Both the position numbers and the translations under genes were made by a program. Positions 1 through 6,165 of a stretch of DNA of 11,948 nt are shown one piece after another. How positions within the stretch are numbered: position 1 is the stretch's first letter; every line of letters starts with the position of its first letter. Source of the DNA: JAKEHA01 sp964560355 (lineage in GTDB: Bacteria; Krumholzibacteriota; Krumholzibacteriia; WVZY01; JAKEHA01). Location of the stretch: assembly GCA_964560355.1 (NCBI GenBank), contig CAZLLI010000082.1, positions 1 to 11,948 of the forward strand, read 5' to 3'. A model generated the notes under the pieces. The model was not told the DNA's origin and did not search any database. It saw only the letters and a program-made list of their open reading frames with translations.

Positions 1-151
1 GGCCCTCCGCGTAGAGCGTGTCGAAGGCGAGCGACGACTTACCGGAGCCCGACACCCCGGTGATAATGGTGAGACTCCCGCGCGGAATCTCGACATCGAT
101 GTTCTTGAGGTTGTGCTCGCGCGCACCGCGCACGACGATCTTGTCGATCAT
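1..151 (-). CDS. uvrA: UvrA excinuclease ABC subunit A, N-terminal fragment (gene runs off the left edge)
   Basis: The minus strand from an ATG at 149-151 reads as the first 50 residues of UvrA, the damage-sensing ATPase of nucleotide excision repair, which works in the cytoplasm with UvrB and UvrC. The opening MIDKIVVRGAREHNLKNI is typical of the family. It is followed by GVSGSGKSS, the Walker A loop of the first ABC ATPase domain, and FDTLYAEG, which in UvrA precedes the QRRYVESLS segment. The start is supported by a GAGGGG ribosome-binding site (plus-strand 162-167) 10 bases upstream. Over 90 percent of the protein lies outside the window, so zinc-finger and second-ATPase integrity cannot be judged. 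Its promoter region faces mazG. I saw no LexA-type GAAC-GTTC box in the spacer, so SOS control is not supported by what is visible. Confidence 0.95.
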   Translation of the reverse strand, partial: MIDKIVVRGAREHNLKNIDVEIPRGSLTIITGVSGSGKSSLAFDTLYAEG

Positions 152-157
152 AGGAAA

Positions 158-174
158 CGCGCCCCTCGGGCGCG
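158..174 (-). promoter_or_regulatory. Hairpin in the uvrA leader that covers its ribosome-binding site
   Basis: CGCGCCC (158-164) and GGGCGCG (168-174) are perfect inverted repeats around a 3-base loop. In the uvrA transcript the GAGGGG ribosome-binding site (162-167) falls inside this structure, so folding would hide it. A 7-base GC stem can arise by chance in DNA this GC-rich. The structure is seen directly; a regulatory role is inference. Confidence 0.4.
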
Positions 175-186
175 GGGAAACTGGAC

Positions 187-216
187 ATTGTAGGCTCTCT
201 TCGGGCGTGCGGGCAA
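187..216 (-). promoter_or_regulatory. Candidate sigma-70 promoter for uvrA
   Basis: On the minus strand TTGCCC (211-216) and TACAAT (187-192) are separated by 18 bases, a good -35/-10 pair (4/6 and 5/6 matches to consensus). Transcription would begin near 180, giving a leader of about 29 bases that contains the ribosome-binding site and the hairpin at 158-174. Confidence 0.55.
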
Positions 217-254
217 GGGGCAAGTTTGACTTGTTGGGAGACAACCGCGACTCT

Positions 255-1061
255 ATGATGGCCGTCATGGCGAAATCACACGACGACGATGGGCGCGCGC
301 TGGCGCGCGTCTTCCAGCTCATCGCGCGCCTGCGTGCCCCCGACGGCTGCCCGTGGGACCGCGCGCAGACGCTCCCCGACGTCCTTTCCGACCTGATCGA
401 AGAAACCTACGAGTTGGAGTGGTCGGCGAAGGAGCACGGCGAGAGCGAACTCTTCGAGGAGTTTGGGGACGTTTTGTTTGTCTTGCTGTTCGCCATCGCC
501 ATCAAGCGTGAGTCGGCGCCGCAATTCACGCTCGCTGCGCTCGCGGATCAGGCTCACGACAAGATAAAGTCGCGCCATCCGCACGTGTTCGGGGACAAGC
601 ACGCGTCGACGCCCGACGAGAGCGTCGTCCACTGGGAGCGCATGAAGCAGGAAGAACGCACGCAGAAGGGCGCGCGCGTCTTGGACGGTGTGGCCGGCAA
701 CCTGCCGCCGCTCCGCCACGCGGTCAAGGTCCAGGAGCGCGCGGGGGCGGTCGGTTTCGACTGGGACGACGTCGCCGGGACCGTCGACAAGCTGCGCGAG
801 GAAGTCGACGAATTGGACGCCGCGCTGCGAGGCGGAAACCGCGCCGAGGTCGAAGACGAAATGGGCGATGTGCTCTTCGCCGCCGCCAACGTCGGCCGCT
901 TCTTGAAAGTCGACACCGACGACGTCTTGCGCCAATCGACCGCCAAGTTCATTCGCCGCTTCAATACTATGGAAACGATGATCCTCGCCGACGGGCGCCG
1001 CTTCGAAGACATGACGCTCGCCGACATGAACGCCTACTGGGAGCGCGCGAAGGCGTCGTGA
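255..1061 (+). CDS. mazG: MazG nucleoside triphosphate pyrophosphohydrolase
   Basis: MazG hydrolyses (d)NTPs to monophosphates and pyrophosphate in the cytoplasm, clearing aberrant nucleotides and, in E. coli, affecting ppGpp levels. At 268 residues it is close to the E. coli protein (about 263) and has the same two-repeat layout. The N-terminal MazG domain has CPWD (32-35), EETYE (49-53) and EEFGD (68-72), then RHPHVFGD (107-114). The C-terminal domain has EEVDEL (182-187) and DEMGD (201-205), with KFIRRF near residue 231. The acidic EExxE and ExxD groups that bind magnesium are present in both repeats. Three in-frame ATGs (255, 258, 267) compete. GGGAG at 236-240 lies 14 bases before the first, which is long, and 267 would give a 264-residue protein that fits the family equally well. 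The gene converges on the GTPase gene, whose stop is only 26 bases away; I saw no terminator between them. Confidence 0.93.
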   Translation: MMAVMAKSHDDDGRALARVFQLIARLRAPDGCPWDRAQTLPDVLSDLIEETYELEWSAKEHGESELFEEFGDVLFVLLFAIAIKRESAPQFTLAALADQAHDKIKSRHPHVFGDKHASTPDESVVHWERMKQEERTQKGARVLDGVAGNLPPLRHAVKVQERAGAVGFDWDDVAGTVDKLREEVDELDAALRGGNRAEVEDEMGDVLFAAANVGRFLKVDTDDVLRQSTAKFIRRFNTMETMILADGRRFEDMTLADMNAYWERAKAS

Positions 1062-1087
1062 TTATCCCGCTTCCTCGCCGCCGTCTC

Positions 1088-2413
1088 CTAGAGCAGGCGT
1101 CGATCCCGCAGGGTTTCCCGCAGTTGATTCTGGGCCTCGTCCGCCAGCTCGTAGCGCACGCGGGTGGACGGCTTCCGGATCTTGATGAAGCGAGCCAGAT
1201 CGACGGGCGTGCCGACGACGACGCCGTCGCACACGGTGGCATTGATGGTGGCTTCCAGATCGTGCATTTGCTCTTTGCCGTAGCCCATGGCCGGTAAGAG
1301 CGGCCCGATGTTCGGATAGCGAGCAAACGTTTCCTTGAGTTCGCCGACGAGAAACGGCCGGGGGTCGACGAGACCGGCGCCGCCGAAGCGGTCGGCGGCG
1401 ACGGTGGCGGCACCGATGCGCATCTCGCCGTGGGTGAGCGTGGGGCCGTCTTCGATGGCGAGAACGCGCTTGCCGCGGATCACCGATTCGTCGTCCACGC
1501 GAATGGTCGAAACGGCCCTCACTATTTTCGCCTTGGGGTTTATCGCGCGGGCGTTCTTTTCCACCGTCGTGATGTCTTCCGGTTTCGCCGAGTCCACCTT
1601 GTTGATGAGCACGACGTCGGCCAGACGCAGGTTGACCTCTCCCGGGTAGTACCCGACTTCGTGTCCCGGGCGCAACGCGTCGGCCACGGTGATGGTAAGG
1701 TCGGGCCGGTAGAACGCCATGTCGTTGTTGCCGCCGTCCCAGATGACGACGTCGGCTTCCTTCTCGGCCTCGCGAAGAATGGCCTCGTAGTCGATCCCGG
1801 CGTAAATGACCCCGCCCATGGCAATGTACGGTTCGTACTCTTCCATCTCCTCGATGGTGCACTCGTTCTTTTCCAAATCCGCCAGCTCGGCAAAACGCTG
1901 CACTCTCTGCTTCGCGAGGTCGCCGTACGGCATGGGGTGACGGACCGACACCACGCGCTTGCCTGCTTCGAGGATCATGCGCATGACGGCGCGCGACGTT
2001 TGACTCTTGCCGCAGCCCGTGCGTACCGCCACCACCGCGATCACCGGCTTGGTGCTCTTCAGCATGGTGGCGGCGGCGCCGAGCATTGAAAACGTGGCGC
2101 CGGCCGCGTTCACCCGCGACGCCAGGTGCATCACGGCGGCGTAGGACAGGTCGCTGTACGAAAGCACGCACACGTCGATGCGTTCGCCGCCAATCAGCGA
2201 CTCCAACCGTTCTTCCGGCACGATTGGAATGCCCGACGGGTAGAGCGCGCCGGCCAGTTGGGCCGGATAGCGGCGGTTCTCGATGTGCGGGATCTGGGTG
2301 GCCGTGAACGCGACCACCTCGACGGCGGGATCGTTCCTGTACACGACGTTGAAATTGTGAAAGTCCCGGCCGGCGGCGCCAAGGATGAGAGTGCGGGTTC
2401 GCTTGGTAGTCAT
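1088..2413 (-). CDS. COG2403 predicted GTPase, cyclic 2,3-diphosphoglycerate synthetase-like
   Basis: A 441-residue cytoplasmic P-loop protein of the family that includes archaeal cyclic 2,3-diphosphoglycerate synthetase, which makes cDPG from 2,3-diphosphoglycerate and ATP. The N-terminal part (about 6-120) has the family opening LILGAAGRDFHNFN and TATQIP (38-42). The nucleotide-binding domain has TGCGKSQ (132-138, Walker A), WDGGNND (225-231, Walker B region) and NKVD (271-274, the NKxD base-recognition motif of GTPases). The ATG at 2411-2413 is chosen because the conserved sequence begins directly after it; the reading frame stays open upstream to a TTG at 2491, but that extension falls in the terminator region. 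I see no good Shine-Dalgarno sequence. Bacterial homologues are common but their substrate is not established, so cDPG synthesis should be read as family resemblance only. The gene stands alone between a hairpin terminator and convergent mazG. Confidence 0.75.
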   Translation of the reverse strand: MTTKRTRTLILGAAGRDFHNFNVVYRNDPAVEVVAFTATQIPHIENRRYPAQLAGALYPSGIPIVPEERLESLIGGERIDVCVLSYSDLSYAAVMHLASRVNAAGATFSMLGAAATMLKSTKPVIAVVAVRTGCGKSQTSRAVMRMILEAGKRVVSVRHPMPYGDLAKQRVQRFAELADLEKNECTIEEMEEYEPYIAMGGVIYAGIDYEAILREAEKEADVVIWDGGNNDMAFYRPDLTITVADALRPGHEVGYYPGEVNLRLADVVLINKVDSAKPEDITTVEKNARAINPKAKIVRAVSTIRVDDESVIRGKRVLAIEDGPTLTHGEMRIGAATVAADRFGGAGLVDPRPFLVGELKETFARYPNIGPLLPAMGYGKEQMHDLEATINATVCDGVVVGTPVDLARFIKIRKPSTRVRYELADEAQNQLRETLRDRRLL

Positions 2414-2490
2414 AGCTAATTGGGTCGGAAAGTGGTTTGCGTGATTCGGCGCGGCCGCTTTCAGTCTATCCGCTTTTTCGTAGCAACGCA

Positions 2491-2518
2491 AAGGGGCCGG
2501 TCTGGCGACCGGCCCCTT
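2491..2518 (-). terminator. Hairpin terminator after the OmpA-like gene
   Basis: AAGGGGCCGGT (2491-2501) and ACCGGCCCCTT (2508-2518) form a perfect 11-base stem with a 6-base loop, starting 28 bases after the stop of the OmpA-like gene. No clear U-run follows on the minus strand, so termination may be partly factor-dependent. It also insulates the downstream GTPase gene, whose promoter must then lie in 2414-2490; I found no convincing -35/-10 pair there. Confidence 0.65.
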
Positions 2519-2546
2519 CGTGTCTCATCGCTCGCGCGACGCCGCT

Positions 2547-4412
2547 CTAGTTCAACCGCTTGAACTCGATGCGGCGGTTTTGCGAGCGGCCCTCGGCGGT
2601 GCCGTTCGACGAGATCGGCTCTTCTTCGCCGACCCCGATCGACGTGATGCGGTCCGCGGCGATGCCGCCGTTGATGAGGTACTGGCGAACCGAGTCGGCG
2701 CGCTTCTGCGAGAGCTGCAGGTTGAACGCGGCCGGTCCCTGGCTGTCGGTGTGCCCGCGAATCTCGAGGCGAACCTCGGGGTACGCGTTCAAGGACGCGA
2801 TCACCTGGTCGAGCACGGGGTGTGAATCCGGCGTCAGCGCGGCGCTGCCGCTCTCGAAGTTGATCCCGCGCAGGATGAACTGCTTGCCGATCTCCTTCGC
2901 GTCCGGGCACCCGTCGGTGTCGTCCACGTTATTGAACGTCTCCGGCTGCGTCGGACACTTGTCCTGCGCGTCGGGGATGCCGTCCAAGTCGTTGTCGAGG
3001 TCCGGGCAGCCGTCGTCGTCTTGATAGCCGTCGACGTCCTCCGCTTGCAGCGGGCATCGGTCGACGTCGTCGGCAATCCCGTCGTTGTCGCTGTCCTTCA
3101 CGAGGTCGGGACAACCGTCGTCGTCCATCTCGCCGTCGAAGTCTTCCGGCTCGCCGGGACACTTGTCCTGCGTGTCGACGATGCCGTCCTGGTCGTTGTC
3201 GAGGTCGGGACACCCGTCGCCGTCCTCGAAGCTGTCGGTGTCCTCCGCCAAGTCGGGGCACATGTCGGCCTTGTCGGGCAAACCGTCGCCGTCGTTGTCG
3301 AGGTCGGGACAGCCGTCCTTGTCGTCGTGGCCGTCGATGTCTTCCGCCTGGTCGACGCACCCGTCGACGTTGTCGGCGATGCCGTCCTTGTCGCTGTCGC
3401 GCGGCACGACTTCGGCGACGTAGTTGAACGCGATCCATAGGCCCCAGTCGGGCGGGTTGATGCCCGAAGGAGTGTCGCCCGAATTCAAGTTGATGTCGGC
3501 GCCCAATTCGAGCGACGACCCCTTACCCTTGAACTCGACGCCGGGCGTGAGCGTGTACGTCGTCGCGCTCACCTTGAGGCTGTCGGGGATGTCGACGTTC
3601 GAGAGCTTGTGCATGTCGAACTCGACGAAGAACGTCACCGCGGGCGCGGGAAACTCGAGCGCCGCGTTGAACAGGAACTCGTCGTTGTACGAGTCGCTCT
3701 CGCCGGTCGGGACGAGCGGGTACCCCGGCGGGTTGAAGCCCGACGAATCGGGGTCCTCGGGGTTGAAGATGCCGTAGCCTTCGTCCTCGTTCTTGTTGAA
3801 GCGGTAGCCGGCGTTCAGGTGCAGGCGCGTCGGCACGAAGCTCTGCAGGTCCGACATGTCGATGGTGGCGAGTCCCAGCACCGTGATGTCGTTGGAGTCA
3901 GTCGAGAAACCCTTGTCCTTGTCGCCGGTCTTGAACGACATGTTTCCGTACGCGCCGAGCTTGAAGGTCTTCGACGGGAGCGGAATCGTGAACTTGGCGG
4001 AGACGTCGGTGTCACCCAGACCGCCGCGCGTGTAGGTGTCCTGGTTCGCGCCGGGGCTCTGCTCCTGGATGGTTCGAATCCAGTTGCGCACCTCGAGGTC
4101 GCCCGCGATCTCGAAGAAATCGCTGAGCGCGTACGTGATCGCCACGCGCGTGATGAACGTGTGGTAGTCGACGGTGGCCGAGTCCGCGCTCCCGAAGAAC
4201 GCGGGCGTCAGCTCTTCGTTGTCCTGCTTCCCGTAGTTCGAGGAAAGCTGGAAGCTCAAGCTGCCCTTGCGGAAGGTGTCGGCCGACTTGGTCCGAATCA
4301 GGCCGCGCGTTCCGTTATACGACGCGCTCGCAGTCGCTCCCTCGGGTAGCGCCAAACACGCCGCCAGGACGAGGAGCAACCCCATGCGGCCGGAACGCGA
4401 AAATCCGTGCAT
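2547..4412 (-). CDS. OmpA-family outer-membrane protein with thrombospondin type 3 repeats
   Basis: A 621-residue exported protein. Residues 1 to about 30 are a signal peptide: positive MHGFSRSGR, a hydrophobic core GLLLVLAACLAL, and a likely cut within ATASA-S. Residues 31-335 alternate polar and hydrophobic positions and read as a beta-barrel domain. Residues 339-504 are five units of roughly 33 residues rich in DxDxDG and CPD, the calcium-binding pattern of thrombospondin type 3 repeats. Residues 511-621 form an OmpA C-terminal domain that holds peptidoglycan: GINFESGSAAL, GHTDSQG (553-559), LSQKRADSVRQYL and NRRIEF. D556 and R571 sit 15 residues apart, as do the two diaminopimelate-contacting residues of other OmpA domains. 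The protein probably ties the outer membrane to the wall. AAAGGAGA (4423-4430) lies 10 bases before the ATG. A candidate sigma-54 promoter sits just upstream. The barrel domain's own role, such as pore or adhesin, cannot be told. Confidence 0.9.
   Translation of the reverse strand: MHGFSRSGRMGLLLVLAACLALPEGATASASYNGTRGLIRTKSADTFRKGSLSFQLSSNYGKQDNEELTPAFFGSADSATVDYHTFITRVAITYALSDFFEIAGDLEVRNWIRTIQEQSPGANQDTYTRGGLGDTDVSAKFTIPLPSKTFKLGAYGNMSFKTGDKDKGFSTDSNDITVLGLATIDMSDLQSFVPTRLHLNAGYRFNKNEDEGYGIFNPEDPDSSGFNPPGYPLVPTGESDSYNDEFLFNAALEFPAPAVTFFVEFDMHKLSNVDIPDSLKVSATTYTLTPGVEFKGKGSSLELGADINLNSGDTPSGINPPDWGLWIAFNYVAEVVPRDSDKDGIADNVDGCVDQAEDIDGHDDKDGCPDLDNDGDGLPDKADMCPDLAEDTDSFEDGDGCPDLDNDQDGIVDTQDKCPGEPEDFDGEMDDDGCPDLVKDSDNDGIADDVDRCPLQAEDVDGYQDDDGCPDLDNDLDGIPDAQDKCPTQPETFNNVDDTDGCPDAKEIGKQFILRGINFESGSAALTPDSHPVLDQVIASLNAYPEVRLEIRGHTDSQGPAAFNLQLSQKRADSVRQYLINGGIAADRITSIGVGEEEPISSNGTAEGRSQNRRIEFKRLN
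2901..3398 (-). repeat. Thrombospondin type 3 repeat array inside the OmpA-like gene
   Basis: Five degenerate units of about 99 bases encode residues 339-504. Each contains the pattern D-x-D-x-D-G, a middle Cys-Pro, a D-rich stretch and a DGCPD end. Spacing is fairly regular but the DNA is not identical between units, so this is an old, protein-level repeat rather than a recent tandem duplication. Confidence 0.85.
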
Positions 4413-4461
4413 AATCGAACCGTCTCCTTTCTTGCCAGTACCGGGGAATTCCTACCGGCAG

Positions 4462-4477
4462 AGCAAGATTGATTCCA
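4462..4477 (-). promoter_or_regulatory. Candidate sigma-54 (-24/-12) promoter for the OmpA-like gene
   Basis: The minus strand reads TGGAATCAATCTTGCT. The GG and GC dinucleotides that define -24/-12 promoters are exactly 10 bases apart, and TTGCT matches the -12 element fully; the -24 element matches in TGG and one A. Transcription would start near 4451, leaving a leader of about 39 bases that contains the AAAGGAGA ribosome-binding site. No activator site was identified. Two TACCGG hexamers (4439-4444 and 4453-4458) flank the expected start. Confidence 0.45.
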
Positions 4478-4501
4478 GCCCCATCCCCCCGGTGGCGGTC
4501 G

Positions 4502-4840
4502 TTAGGGGCTTTCCGCGCCGCTCTCGCCCGCACCCGGTGCGTCCGGCGCCTTGCCTTCCGCGCGCTCGCGCTCGTCGCGGCGCGTTTCGTCGACGTAGTT
4601 CATCCGCAGCTCGAACAGGACCTTGTCCATGACGTCCTGTTCTTGCGGCGTGCGACGCCCTTCCGTCTTCGCGTGCAGCATCTCGATCATGTCGATCGAC
4701 ATGCGCGCCTGCTCGAGGTCGCGCTCGATCTTTCCGCTCGCGGGGTTCGGGATCTTCCCCATGCTCTGCATCGCGGCGAACTGAAACATCGACACGAGAT
4801 GAACGAACAAGAGCTCGTCGCGAGATGAATCGGGTTTCAT
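4502..4840 (-). CDS. DUF1844 domain protein
   Basis: A 112-residue soluble protein whose residues 10-83 match the DUF1844 pattern as I know it: LFVHLVSMFQFAAMQSMG, then GKIPNP (28-33), a DLEQARMSIDMIEML helix (41-55), KTEGRRTPQEQ and DKVLFELRMNYV (72-83). It looks wholly helical. The last 28 residues are charged, then rich in G, A and P, and are probably disordered. No signal peptide or membrane segment is apparent beyond the mildly hydrophobic first helix. The family's function is unknown to me; members are often encoded as single small genes. A near-consensus promoter at 4893-4922 drives it. AGGA (4844-4847) is only 3 bases before the ATG, closer than usual. Its stop is 89 bases from the OmpA-like start, so read-through into that gene is possible. 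Confidence 0.85.
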   Translation of the reverse strand: MKPDSSRDELLFVHLVSMFQFAAMQSMGKIPNPASGKIERDLEQARMSIDMIEMLHAKTEGRRTPQEQDVMDKVLFELRMNYVDETRRDERERAEGKAPDAPGAGESGAESP

Positions 4841-4858
4841 CGGTCCTGCACCCGGGCC

Positions 4859-4879
4859 AAATACCGAAATACGAAATAC
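4859..4879 (-). repeat. Three AAATAC hexamers in the DUF1844 leader
   Basis: AAATAC occurs at 4859-4864, 4867-4872 and 4874-4879, spaced 8 and 7 bases apart. All three lie between the expected transcription start (about 4886) and the DUF1844 start codon, in an AT-rich patch that stands out from the GC-rich surroundings. They could be a repeated binding site in DNA or in the leader RNA; the role is unknown. Confidence 0.5.
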
Positions 4880-4892
4880 GTTGACGCGCGCG

Positions 4893-4922
4893 ATGATAGG
4901 TAGGCCCCGCGAAGGCTGTCAA
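4893..4922 (-). promoter_or_regulatory. Strong sigma-70 promoter for the DUF1844 gene
   Basis: On the minus strand a perfect TTGACA (4917-4922) is followed after 18 bases by TATCAT (4893-4898, 5/6 match to TATAAT). The bases just upstream of the -35 box are T-rich, like an UP element. Start of transcription is expected near 4886, giving a leader of about 45 bases. The promoter sits in the 139-base gap between the DUF1844 gene and the HTH-cupin gene that ends at 4980. Confidence 0.75.
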
Positions 4923-4979
4923 AAGAAAACATGGGCGGTTTGGGGCTCTCGCCCGCGGAATTCGAAGGGGCTCGCGCGT

Positions 4980-5549
4980 TCAGTCGACGTCGCGGCGCGT
5001 CGCGATCCAAATCAGCGCGGCGGGCTGGTCGCGCGACGCGTTCGCGTACCCGTGCGGGAGGGTGGCGTCGAACGACGCGGCGTCGCCGGCGCCGAGCTCG
5101 AGCGACGCGTCGCCGGCCTCCACGCGCACGCGTCCCGCGGTGACCACGATCGTCTCCGTGCCCGCGTGCGCGTGCCGCTCCGCGCGGTACGCGCTGCCGG
5201 GCGCGAGCTCGACGCGGCGCGCGTGCAGACGCCCGCCCGGTATGCCGGCGGTGAGACGCTCGAGCGCCGCGCCGTCGCGGCGCGCGCCTCCCTTGGCGTG
5301 CACGACTTCGCGCACACGGTCCTTCACGGTCACGAGCGAAACCTCGCCGAGGTCGTTCTCTTCGAAGAAGAAGGCGGTCGACGTGCCGAGAGCGCGCGCG
5401 ATGCGCGCGAGGGACCCCAAGGTGGGCGAAGTCGCGCCGCGCTCGATCTCCGACAAGTGCGCGGCGGACACGTCCGCGCGCGCCTCGAGGTCCTTGAGGG
5501 TGAGGCCGCGCTCCTTGCGCAGGCGCTTGATTCTCGCGCCGACGTCCAT
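4980..5549 (-). CDS. HTH-cupin transcriptional regulator A (XRE family), metal-site cupin intact
   Basis: A 189-residue regulator with an N-terminal XRE helix-turn-helix (about 5-60; IKRLRKERGLTLKDLEA, then VSAAHLSEIERG as the recognition region) and a C-terminal cupin barrel (about 108-185). The cupin has H126-x-H128-x3-E132-x6-G139 and a second-motif H166-x3-N170, the usual four metal ligands, so a metal and a small ligand are plausibly bound. PuuR-like proteins share this layout, but the ligand here cannot be named. The ATG (5547-5549) lies 4 bases after the stop of regulator B, and GGTGA overlaps that stop, so translation is likely coupled. The HTH halves of A and B are identical at 39 of 52 positions by hand alignment, while the cupin halves differ strongly. 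Confidence 0.85.
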   Translation of the reverse strand: MDVGARIKRLRKERGLTLKDLEARADVSAAHLSEIERGATSPTLGSLARIARALGTSTAFFFEENDLGEVSLVTVKDRVREVVHAKGGARRDGAALERLTAGIPGGRLHARRVELAPGSAYRAERHAHAGTETIVVTAGRVRVEAGDASLELGAGDAASFDATLPHGYANASRDQPAALIWIATRRDVD

Positions 5550-5553
5550 CGTG

Positions 5554-6099
5554 TCACCACGCCGCCGCGGGCAGCGCAACCCACAGCACGCGCGCGTCGG
5601 TGCGCGCGCGCAGCGCACGCGCCGCGACCGGCGCGTAGTGGAGTGCGTCGCCTTCGCCGAGGGAATGCGTGGTCGACCCCAGCGCGAGGTCGACCGAGCC
5701 CGCGAGGACGAGCACGAATTCCTCGCCGGGCGCGAGCGCGGGCTCGAAGGTGGTCCCGCCCGCGAGCGTGATTTCGACCACCGACGTCTCGGCGCCGTCG
5801 AAGGGCGCGCCCAACGATTCCATGGCGACCCCGTTCGACGCCCACACGCGCCGCGCACCCGCGCGCGTGACGGCGACGCGCGCACCGGTGTGCTCGCGCA
5901 CCAGGAGCGCGGGGTCTTCGCCCAACGCGCGCGCGATGCGCGCCACCGCGCCCACCGTCGGCGAGGTGAGCCCGCGCTCGATCTCGGATAGGTGCGTGGC
6001 GGAAACTCGCGCTTTCGCCTCGAGTTCCTTTAGTGTAAGGTTCTGCGCGAGCCGCAACCTCTTGATTCGCTCGCCGAGTTCGTGGGAGGGGGTTCGCAT
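5554..6099 (-). CDS. HTH-cupin transcriptional regulator B (XRE family), metal site lost
   Basis: A 181-residue paralogue of regulator A, first in the two-gene operon. The XRE helix-turn-helix spans about 8-66 (ERIKRLRLAQNLTLKELEA, then VSATHLSEIERG). The cupin half (about 105-180) retains the fold pattern PGEEFVLVLAGSVDL and LGEGDALHY, but the HxH pair is replaced by PAL (120-122), and the second-motif histidine is missing (PVAAR at 157-161). Metal binding is therefore unlikely. An in-frame GTG two codons upstream (6103-6105) is a serious alternative start: AGAGAAGG (6113-6120) lies 7 bases from it but 13 from the ATG. The operon is divergent from the LPS glycosyltransferase gene, with only 60-66 bases between the start codons, which makes autoregulation and control of that operon likely but unproven. 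Confidence 0.85.
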   Translation of the reverse strand: MRTPSHELGERIKRLRLAQNLTLKELEAKARVSATHLSEIERGLTSPTVGAVARIARALGEDPALLVREHTGARVAVTRAGARRVWASNGVAMESLGAPFDGAETSVVEITLAGGTTFEPALAPGEEFVLVLAGSVDLALGSTTHSLGEGDALHYAPVAARALRARTDARVLWVALPAAAW

Positions 6100-6135
6100 G
6101 GGCACGCTCGCACCTTCTCTCCGCCGGAGCCACCT

Positions 6136-6147
6136 GTCAAGCGTCAA
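6136..6147. promoter_or_regulatory. GTCAA direct repeat in the divergent regulator/glycosyltransferase spacer
   Basis: GTCAA occurs at 6136-6140 and 6143-6147, a 7-base step. On the minus strand it reads TTGACGCTTGACA, so the leftmost copy is also a perfect -35 hexamer for regulator B, although no good -10 box follows at 16-19 bases. The repeat is the most ordered element in the shared spacer and is a candidate operator. Confidence 0.3.
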
Positions 6148-6165
6148 CGCACACGACCTGCCGAC

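Noticed and set aside
152..254. LexA/SOS box between uvrA and mazG
   Set aside because: I looked for GAAC-GTTC or CTGT-ACAG type palindromes and found none in the spacer.
2414..2491. An N-terminal extension of the GTPase to a TTG at 2491
   Set aside because: It would start in the terminator region, lacks a ribosome-binding site and precedes the conserved family start by 26 residues.
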